From an uncultured Alistipes sp. (GTDB taxonomy: Bacteria > Bacteroidota > Bacteroidia > Bacteroidales > Rikenellaceae), in the NCBI GenBank assembly GCA_905213895.1, contig CAJMKE010000009.1, positions 1 through 64,000 on the forward strand: 64,000 nt of DNA, given 5' to 3'. Below are positions 58,701-64,000 of the stretch, piece after piece (position 1 is the stretch's first letter; each line of letters starts with the position of its first letter). Under the pieces are notes generated by a model. The model was not told where the DNA came from. It searched no databases and saw only the letters and a list, made by a program, of their open reading frames with translations. A program made the position numbers and the translations under genes.

Positions 58701-58923
58701 ATCTGAAAAGTCTTATAAACGGTGCATTTGCAAGGCTTGCGAAATATCTTGATGCGGAACACAAAAAAGCAGACACCGAAGTATCTGCTTCTTATCTCAA
58801 AAATCGTTTCGGAGTGAGGAATTTCAAGGCTCGCGAAGATTTTTAATGCGGAGCATACTTGCGTATGTGAGCAATTAAAAATCGAGCATAACGCAGAAAT
58901 TACCGCTCCGAACAATTTTTGTC
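58701..58923 (-). other. Long structured 3' region of rplQ
   Basis: No gene that I accept. Two ~33-bp direct repeats of the type CAAGGCT(T/C)GCGAA...ATGCGGA (58731-58761, 58825-58855) and several small stems (GCAGACAC...GTATCTGC; GCATACTTGCGTATGTG; TTTTTAAT...ATTAAAAATC) are present. It resembles a sequence I recall from other Bacteroidetes, so it may be a conserved RNA element. Confidence 0.5.
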
Positions 58924-59496
58924 TTACATTTTCTTGCCGACGTTGGTCTTCTTGGCAACCTTCGGAGCCGCAGCCTTTACATTGGCAGCCTTGGTCGCTT
59001 TCGGAGCGGCGGTCTTCTTTGCCTCCACTACGGTTGCGTCCTCTACCGCGTCGGTGTTCTTCTTGGCACGCGAACGGCGGGTCTTAGGTTTAGCCTCGGC
59101 AGCAGCGGCAGCAGGAGTTACGCCGAGAGTGTAAGCCTCGTTGAAATCGACGAACTCGATGATGCACATGTCCGCACCGTCGCCCAAACGGAAGCCGGTT
59201 TTGAGAATACGGGTGTAACCGCCCGGACGCTCTGCGATTTTAGGGGCGATTGTACGGAACAACTCCGTAACAGCCTCCTTCTGTTTGAGGTACGAGAAGA
59301 CAATACGACGCGAGTGCGTGGTATCCTCTTTCGAGCGCGTTACGAGCGGCTCGACGAACTGCTGTACCGCTTTCGCCTTCGCAACGGTGGTTTCGATACG
59401 CTTGTGAAGAATCAGCGACGACGCCATGTTCGACATCAAAGCCTTGCGGTGTCCCGCCTGTCTTCCGAGGTGATTGAAATTCTTATTGTGTCTCAT
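58924..59496 (-). CDS. rplQ: 50S ribosomal protein L17, with C-terminal extension
   Basis: Large-subunit protein near the peptide tunnel exit, 190 residues. The first ~115 residues are canonical (MRHNKNFNHLGRQAGHRKALMSNMASSLILHKRIETTVAKAKAVQQFVEPLVT, ending YTRILKTGFRLGDGADMCIIEFVD). The last ~70 residues are a low-complexity Ala/Lys/Val tail with an RRSRAKK cluster; extended L17 tails are common in Bacteroidetes. It is the last gene of the operon, 2 nt after rpoA. Confidence 0.97.
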   Translation of the reverse strand: MRHNKNFNHLGRQAGHRKALMSNMASSLILHKRIETTVAKAKAVQQFVEPLVTRSKEDTTHSRRIVFSYLKQKEAVTELFRTIAPKIAERPGGYTRILKTGFRLGDGADMCIIEFVDFNEAYTLGVTPAAAAAEAKPKTRRSRAKKNTDAVEDATVVEAKKTAAPKATKAANVKAAAPKVAKKTNVGKKM

Positions 59497-59498
59497 AA

Positions 59499-60491
59499 TT
59501 AATCTTTATCAAGTTTGTACATAGATACGTCCATTCCGAATTTCAGTTCGAGCGACGCCAACAGAGCATCGAGTTCCGTAAGCGATTTCTTTCCGAAATT
59601 GCGGAATTTCAGAAGGTCGTTGCGATTGAGTTTCACCAGGTCGCCCACCGTCTCGACATCGGCGGCTTTCAGGCAGTTGAGCGCGCGAACGCTCAGGTCC
59701 TTGTCCACCAGTTTGGTCTTCAACAGTTGGCGCATGTGCAACTCCGGTTCGTTAAGGTCGTTTTCGGTAGCGGTATCGTCGAGATTGATAGTCATCTTCT
59801 CGTCCGAGAACAGCATGAAGTGCTGAATCAGAATACGTGCAGCCTCTTTGAGCGCATCCTTCGGCTTGATTGAGCCGTCGGTCGTAATTTCGAGATTCAG
59901 TTTCTCGTAGTCGGTCTTCTGCTCGACACGGTAGTTCTCTATCGAGTACTTGACGTTCTTGATAGGGGTATGAATCGAGTCGATAGGAAGAGTACCGAAT
60001 TCGCAATTCTCCGGAGTGTTCTCCTCGGCAGGCACATAGCCGCGACCCTTACCGATAGTAATGGTCATCTGCATTTTCGTACCCGGTGCGAGATGACAGA
60101 TTACCAAGTCCGGATTGAGCACCTTGAACGACGTAAGGAAGTTCGAGATATACCCAGCCGTAAGTTCCGTAACACCTGCAACGTTGATGGAAGCCTTCTC
60201 GGCATCCTGATTTTCTACGGTACGGATAAAGCGGATTTGTTTGAGTTTCAGAACGATGTCGATCATCCCCTCCATCACGCCCGGAATAGCGGCAAACTCG
60301 TGGTCAACTCCGGCAACCTTCACCGTCGTAATCGCATATCCCTCCAACGAAGAGAGCAGAATACGGCGCAAAGCATTACCTATGGTCATTCCGAAGCCAG
60401 GCTCCAACGGACGGAATTCGAACTTTCCGAACGAAGCGGTGGATTCGAGCATAATGACCTTTTCGGGTCTTTGAAACGCTAATATTGCCAT
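59499..60491 (-). CDS. rpoA: RNA polymerase alpha subunit
   Basis: The 330-residue alpha subunit: N-terminal dimerisation/assembly domain (FRPLEPGFGMTIGNALRRILLSSLEGYAI near residue 28) and C-terminal DNA- and activator-binding domain (LSVRALNCLKAADVETVGDLVKLNRNDLLKFRNFGKKSLTELDALL near residue 266), joined by a flexible linker. Standard position between rpsD and rplQ. The alpha-CTD is complete, so UP-element-like contacts are possible. Confidence 0.98.
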   Translation of the reverse strand: MAILAFQRPEKVIMLESTASFGKFEFRPLEPGFGMTIGNALRRILLSSLEGYAITTVKVAGVDHEFAAIPGVMEGMIDIVLKLKQIRFIRTVENQDAEKASINVAGVTELTAGYISNFLTSFKVLNPDLVICHLAPGTKMQMTITIGKGRGYVPAEENTPENCEFGTLPIDSIHTPIKNVKYSIENYRVEQKTDYEKLNLEITTDGSIKPKDALKEAARILIQHFMLFSDEKMTINLDDTATENDLNEPELHMRQLLKTKLVDKDLSVRALNCLKAADVETVGDLVKLNRNDLLKFRNFGKKSLTELDALLASLELKFGMDVSMYKLDKD

Positions 60492-60516
60492 AAATTTATT
60501 GTTGTGTTATTGATTA

Positions 60517-61125
60517 CTACTTGGAGTACAACTCGACGATTAACTGCTCCTTGATATTCTCAGGAATCTCCTCGCGCTCCGGTTTTTGGAGGAACTTGCC
60601 GCTCATCGATGCGCCGTCCCACTCCAACCATGCGTAACGGCTGTGGTTTGCGCCTACGAGCGACTCGGTGATAACCTCCAAAGACTTCGACTTCTCGCGA
60701 ACCGATACCACGTCGCCGATTTTGAGCGAGTACGACGGAATGTTCACTACATTGCCGTTCACGCAGATGTGGCGGTGAGATACCAACTGACGGGCAGCCG
60801 CACGGGTCGGAGCGATTCCGAGACGGAACACTACGTTGTCGAGACGGCATTCAAGCAGTTTCAGCAGGTTTTCACCCGTGATACCGCCCATACGTGCAGC
60901 CTGCTCGTAGGTGCGGGAGAACTGCTTCTCCAAAAGTCCGTAGGTGTACTTCGCCTTCTGCTTCTCGGACAACTGGACACCGTACTCGGAAACCTTTTTA
61001 CGCTTGCGCGCAAGACCGTGCTGTCCCGGTGGAACGTTGCGCTTATCGAGAGCCTTGTCCGCACCATAAATAGCCTCGCCGAATCTTCTGGCGATTTTCG
61101 TTTTAGGTCCTATATATTTTCCCAT
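60517..61125 (-). CDS. rpsD: 30S ribosomal protein S4
   Basis: Primary 16S-binding assembly protein, 202 residues. The N-terminus MGKYIGPKTKIARRFGEAIYG lacks the zinc cysteines of the C+ form of S4. The S4 RNA-binding domain is in RLDNVVFRLGIAPTRAAARQLVSHRHICVNG near residue 92. In many bacteria S4 also represses its own operon by binding mRNA; nothing in the 64-nt gap after rpsK proves that here. Confidence 0.98.
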   Translation of the reverse strand: MGKYIGPKTKIARRFGEAIYGADKALDKRNVPPGQHGLARKRKKVSEYGVQLSEKQKAKYTYGLLEKQFSRTYEQAARMGGITGENLLKLLECRLDNVVFRLGIAPTRAAARQLVSHRHICVNGNVVNIPSYSLKIGDVVSVREKSKSLEVITESLVGANHSRYAWLEWDGASMSGKFLQKPEREEIPENIKEQLIVELYSK

Positions 61126-61189
61126 TGTATTAACTGTTTAATCTGATTTGTAAATTAAGTCGTTTGCTGCGCCTGAACGTCCGGCGAAA

Positions 61190-61579
61190 TTATACGCGGC
61201 GACGGTTAGGAGCGCGGCAACCGTTATGCGGCAGCGGAGTTACGTCGATAATCTCGGTAACCTCGATTCCTGCGCCGTGGATTGTGCGAACTGCGCTCTC
61301 ACGACCCTGACCAGGACCCTTCACATAAACCTTAACCTTACGCAAGCCCATATCGTAAGCAACCTTTGCGCAATCTGCTGCTGCGGTCTGCGCTGCATAC
61401 GGAGTGTTCTTCTTAGAACCGCGGAAACCCATCTTACCAGCCGAAGACCAACTGATTACTTCGCCGACCTCATTGGTGATGGTTACGATAACGTTGTTGA
61501 AAGTCGAATGAACGAATGCCATACCGGTATTGCCGACCTTAACAACCTTCTTCTTAACTGTTCCTGTTTTCTTTGCCAT
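61190..61579 (-). CDS. rpsK: 30S ribosomal protein S11
   Basis: Platform protein of the small subunit, 129 residues, with GMAFVHSTFNNVIVTITNEVGEVISWSSAGKMGFRGSKKNTPYAAQ and the C-terminal ITDVTPLPHNGCRAPNRRRV-like end (IDVTPLPHNGCR). Standard order rpsM-rpsK-rpsD. It starts 12 nt after rpsM. Confidence 0.98.
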   Translation of the reverse strand: MAKKTGTVKKKVVKVGNTGMAFVHSTFNNVIVTITNEVGEVISWSSAGKMGFRGSKKNTPYAAQTAAADCAKVAYDMGLRKVKVYVKGPGQGRESAVRTIHGAGIEVTEIIDVTPLPHNGCRAPNRRRV

Positions 61580-61591
61580 AACTCTCCAATA

Positions 61592-61972
61592 TTACTTAGT
61601 TGCCTTTTTCTTGTTTGCGACCGTCTTCTTCTTTCCCTTGCGGGTGCGGGCGTTGTTCTTGGTGCTCTGACCGCGAACAGGAAGACCCAGACGGTGACGG
61701 ATGCCGCGGTAGCAACCGATATCCATCAGACGTTTGATATTCAACTGAACGACGGAACGGCATTCACCCTCCACCTTGATGCCCATTTCGGCAATGGCAG
61801 AACGGATTGCGCCGACCTGCTCGTCGTTCCACTCCTCGACCTTGGTATCGTAACTGATGCCGCACTTATCGAGGATTTTCTGAGCCGTGCTGCGACCTAT
61901 ACCGTAAATGTAGGTCAAGCCGATCTCGCCTCTTTTATTTTTTGGTAAATCTACACCGACTATACGTGCCAT
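61592..61972 (-). CDS. rpsM: 30S ribosomal protein S13
   Basis: Head protein contacting tRNA and the large subunit, 126 residues. GVDLPKNKRGEIGLTYIYGIGRSTAQKIL at the N-terminus is the helix-turn-helix part; GCYRGIRHRLGLPVRGQSTKNNARTRKGKKKTVANKK is the basic C-terminal tail. Standard place after rpmJ. Confidence 0.98.
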   Translation of the reverse strand: MARIVGVDLPKNKRGEIGLTYIYGIGRSTAQKILDKCGISYDTKVEEWNDEQVGAIRSAIAEMGIKVEGECRSVVQLNIKRLMDIGCYRGIRHRLGLPVRGQSTKNNARTRKGKKKTVANKKKATK

Positions 61973-62009
61973 AAATTCTCTTTTTCTTTAATTTTAATCG
62001 TTTTCAATT

Positions 62010-62126
62010 TTACCCTTGGCGCATTTTGAATTTAGGATTCTTCTTGCAAATCACATAGAGTTTGCCCTTGCGTTTCACAATTTTGCAATCCTCGCTTCTT
62101 TTCTTGATTGATGCTTTTACTTTCAT
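62010..62126 (-). CDS. rpmJ: 50S ribosomal protein L36
   Basis: The smallest ribosomal protein, 38 residues: it starts MKVKASIKKRSEDCKIVKRK and ends NPKFKMRQG. Two of the four zinc ligands of classic C+ L36 are missing: the first Cys (LCRNCK is now RSEDCK) and the His (PKHKQRQG is now PKFKMRQG). Cys14 and the later Cys remain, so zinc binding is doubtful. Classic place between infA and rpsM. Confidence 0.96.
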   Translation of the reverse strand: MKVKASIKKRSEDCKIVKRKGKLYVICKKNPKFKMRQG

Positions 62127-62146
62127 AATTTTCAAGCAATCTTTTG

Positions 62147-62365
62147 TTATTTGTACCTGAAGGATATACGACCCTTACTCAAATCGTAAGGAGTCATCTC
62201 CACTTTTACTTTATCCCCGGGCAGAATCTTGATATAGTGCATACGCATCTTTCCGGAGATATGCGCGGTAATCACATGACCGTTGTCGAGTTCGACGCGG
62301 AACATCGCATTGGACAACGCTTCGATGATTGTACCGTCGCGTTCGATAGCAGTTTGTTTTGCCAT
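62147..62365 (-). CDS. infA: Translation initiation factor IF-1
   Basis: A 72-residue OB-fold protein binding the ribosomal A site during initiation: MAKQTAIERDGTIIEALSNA, FRVELDNGHVITAHISGKMR and KILPGDKVKVEMTPYDLSKGRISFRYK. Length and sequence are standard. It lies between map and rpmJ, the usual order. Confidence 0.98.
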   Translation of the reverse strand: MAKQTAIERDGTIIEALSNAMFRVELDNGHVITAHISGKMRMHYIKILPGDKVKVEMTPYDLSKGRISFRYK

Positions 62366-62382
62366 AGAGTCTTTCGCTTTCG

Positions 62383-63156
62383 TTAATGAAGTGAATTTTC
62401 GATTATTCCGAAATCCGTCAGCACATCGGGACCGTTCTTGCGGATTGCAACCGCGAATTCGAAGTGCGCCGCCGGCTTGCGGTCGCGCGTGCGAACCGTC
62501 CAGCCGTCGCGCTCGAACACCACTGCCCGACTGCCCATCGTAATCATCGGTTCTATACAGATGACCATGCCCTCTTTGAGGAGCGGTCCCCTGCCGCGCG
62601 AGCCGTAATTGGGAACACCCGGGTCTTCGTGCATTTTTCGACCCAATCCGTGTCCTTCCAGTTCGCGCACCACGCCGTAACCGAAACTCTCGACGTAGTC
62701 CTGCACGGCAGCCGAGACATCGCCTACGCGATTTCCCGCCTTCGCCTGTGCGGTACCTCTATAAAGAGCTTCTTTGGTAACTTCCAGAAGTTTGCGGACA
62801 TCGTCCGAAACCTCTCCGACGGCAAACGTATATGCCGAATCACCATTGAACCCCTTCATAAACGTACATAAATCGACCGATACTATATCGCCCTCCTTTA
62901 TTACGATTTTGTCCGACGGAATACCGTGAACCACCTGCTCGTTGACCGAAATACATGTCGCGGCAGGATAGCCTTCGTATCCGAGACAAGAGGGAATTGC
63001 GCCGTGAGAACGGATGAAGTCTTCTGCGACTTTATCCAGATACTTGGTCGTAACACCGGGTTTGATGTGGCGACCCACCTCGGCGAGCGTCTCGCTCACG
63101 AGGATGTTGTTCTCGCGGAGCAACTCTATCTCTTCGTCCGTTTTCAGATATATCAT
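62383..63156 (-). CDS. map: Methionine aminopeptidase, type I
   Basis: Removes the initiator Met from nascent proteins. The 257-residue type Ia enzyme shows the metal ligands in order: SVDLCTFMKGFNGDSAYTF (two Asp), GHGLGRKMHEDPGVPNYG (His), MVICIEPMIT (Glu) and a C-terminal Glu in HFEFAVAI. CLGYEGYPAATCISVNEQVVHGIPS is the substrate-binding strand with its conserved His. Standard neighbour of secY and infA. Confidence 0.97.
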   Translation of the reverse strand: MIYLKTDEEIELLRENNILVSETLAEVGRHIKPGVTTKYLDKVAEDFIRSHGAIPSCLGYEGYPAATCISVNEQVVHGIPSDKIVIKEGDIVSVDLCTFMKGFNGDSAYTFAVGEVSDDVRKLLEVTKEALYRGTAQAKAGNRVGDVSAAVQDYVESFGYGVVRELEGHGLGRKMHEDPGVPNYGSRGRGPLLKEGMVICIEPMITMGSRAVVFERDGWTVRTRDRKPAAHFEFAVAIRKNGPDVLTDFGIIENSLH

Positions 63157-63176
63157 CTTCGGCTCTTGCTAAACGT

Positions 63177-64000
63177 TTAGTGGCGACCCTGAATGCGTCC
63201 GGTCTTCATCAGACCGTCGTAATGACGATTCAAAAGGTGGCTCTCTATCTGCTGCAGAGTGTCGAGTATCACACCTACCATAATCAGCAGCGACGTACCT
63301 CCGTAGAAATATGCGAAAGCCTGCTGAACGCCGAGCAACTTCATCGCCAGTGCCGGAAGAATCGCCACGATAGCGAGGAATATCGAACCCGGAAGGGTGA
63401 TTCTCGTCATAATGTTGTCGATATACGTAACGGTAGCCTTGCCCGGCTTTACGCCCGGGATGAAGCCGCCGTTGCGCTTCATATCGTCAGCCATCTGTTG
63501 AGGGTTGATGATAATCGCCGTATAGAAATAGGTGAAGGCGATTACCAGCACCGCAAGCGTAAGGTTGTACCACACACCCGTCATGTCGGCGAACGCGCCG
63601 GCGAATTTAGGTGCGACATTGACAAAAAGCATCGGGATGAACATCAACGCCTGGGCGAAGATAATCGGCATCACGTTAGCCGCGTTCATCTTCAACGGGA
63701 TGTACTGACGCACACCGCCGTATTGCTTGTTGCCGATAATACGCTTTGCGTACTGCACAGGCACCTTGCGGACTGCCTGCACGACTGCGATAGTTGCCAT
63801 AAATACCAGGAAGAGAAGCACCAGTTCGAGGATTACCATTATCAACGAACCCGTCGAGGTGTTGAGTCTTGCACTGAACTCTGCCAGCAGGGCGTGAGGC
63901 AGACGTGCGACGATACCTATCATGATGATAAGCGAAACGCCGTTGCCGATACCCTTGTCGGTAATCTTCTCGCCGAGCCACATGATGAACATCGTACCTG
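63177..64000 (-). CDS. secY: Protein translocase subunit SecY, C-terminal part
   Basis: The carboxy-terminal ~274 residues of the Sec channel subunit; the 5' part lies beyond the window edge. GIGNGVSLIIMIGIVARLP is the segment before helix 6; six or so membrane helices follow with the cytoplasmic loop VRKVPVQYAKRI...KMNAANVMPIIFAQAL, then ADDMKRNGGFIPGVKPGKATVTYIDNIMTRITLPGSIFLA, and the ending LNRHYDGLMKTGRI. All are highly typical. First visible gene of the operon that continues through map, infA and the ribosomal genes. Confidence 0.98.
   Translation of the reverse strand, partial: GTMFIMWLGEKITDKGIGNGVSLIIMIGIVARLPHALLAEFSARLNTSTGSLIMVILELVLLFLVFMATIAVVQAVRKVPVQYAKRIIGNKQYGGVRQYIPLKMNAANVMPIIFAQALMFIPMLFVNVAPKFAGAFADMTGVWYNLTLAVLVIAFTYFYTAIIINPQQMADDMKRNGGFIPGVKPGKATVTYIDNIMTRITLPGSIFLAIVAILPALAMKLLGVQQAFAYFYGGTSLLIMVGVILDTLQQIESHLLNRHYDGLMKTGRIQGRH

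Noticed and set aside
58463..58846. A 127-residue plus-strand frame through array 15
   Set aside because: It crosses the RNA promoter, the array and the ribosomal terminator; its first half is only translated repeat.
58643..58915. A 90-residue minus-strand protein after rplQ
   Set aside because: It is Cys/Phe-rich, overlaps the operon terminator at its end and has no plausible independent start signal. The region looks like structured RNA, and I recall similar frames as over-predicted proteins.

Overview
The window looks like chromosomal DNA of a Bacteroidales species, most likely Alistipes or a close Rikenellaceae relative. Four things point there. The first ~48 bases are the 5' end of a 16S rRNA gene (minus strand) with a Bacteroidetes-type start. 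Most promoters visible by eye fit the Bacteroidetes sigma consensus TTTG-N19/20-TAnnTTTG. Almost no gene has a Shine-Dalgarno sequence. The gene content (SPII lipoproteins, S46 dipeptidyl peptidase, GH57/GT4/debranching glycogen cluster, GT3-GT35 fusion, PEP carboxykinase) is typical of gut Bacteroidales. Genus is inference from memory of families, not a database result.

Layout. 1-800: 16S 5' end, two tandem rrn promoters, a 9-bp repeat array and a row of hairpin/promoter modules leading into lspA. 0.8-11.3 kb (+): a galactan-utilisation locus with two GH2 beta-galactosidases, a serine-type sulfatase, a GH53 endo-galactanase and galactokinase; a tRNA-Leu(CAG) sits inside it on the other strand. 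11.4-14.4 kb (-): a small surface-polysaccharide cluster. 14.5-20.8 kb (-): comM/yifB, dnaB, comF, priA. 21-23.6 kb (+): a short peptide gene plus a surface lipoprotein. 23.7-27 kb (-): two S1/P1 nucleases, dtd, an RluA-type pseudouridine synthase and cdd. 27.2-29.1 kb (+): a radical SAM protein and a YitT protein. 29.3-32.2 kb (+): a second short peptide plus lipoprotein pair. 32.6-34.9 kb (-): tRNA-Leu(GAG) and an S46 peptidase. 35.3-38.6 kb (+): two more lipoproteins. 38.7-47.8 kb (-): glycogen metabolism. 47.9-49 kb (-): hemW. 49.3-54.3 kb (+): pckA, nadB, prfC. 54.4-58.1 kb (-): an organophosphate transporter with a HAD phosphatase, and a nucleotidyltransferase-HEPN-type protein. 58.3-58.5 kb (-): a 6S-like RNA. 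58.9-64 kb (-): the end of the spc/alpha ribosomal operon (secY, map, infA, rpmJ, rpsM, rpsK, rpsD, rpoA, rplQ), cut by the window edge inside secY.

The most interesting material is not in the housekeeping genes. (1) Fifteen intergenic arrays of a degenerate 9-bp unit centred on TTAARG, usually beside a terminator hairpin and never inside a gene. (2) Four runs of exactly nine G, in a glycosyltransferase, two lipoproteins and a short peptide gene, which look like phase-variation tracts. (3) Two peptide-plus-lipoprotein modules whose ~50-residue peptides share YxAPE, ExGFAAS and an acidic tail. (4) Hairpins that contain the -33 promoter element, with arms that differ between copies but stay complementary. 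(5) Four genes whose start codon lies 5-9 nt after the -7 element, so probably leaderless or nearly leaderless.
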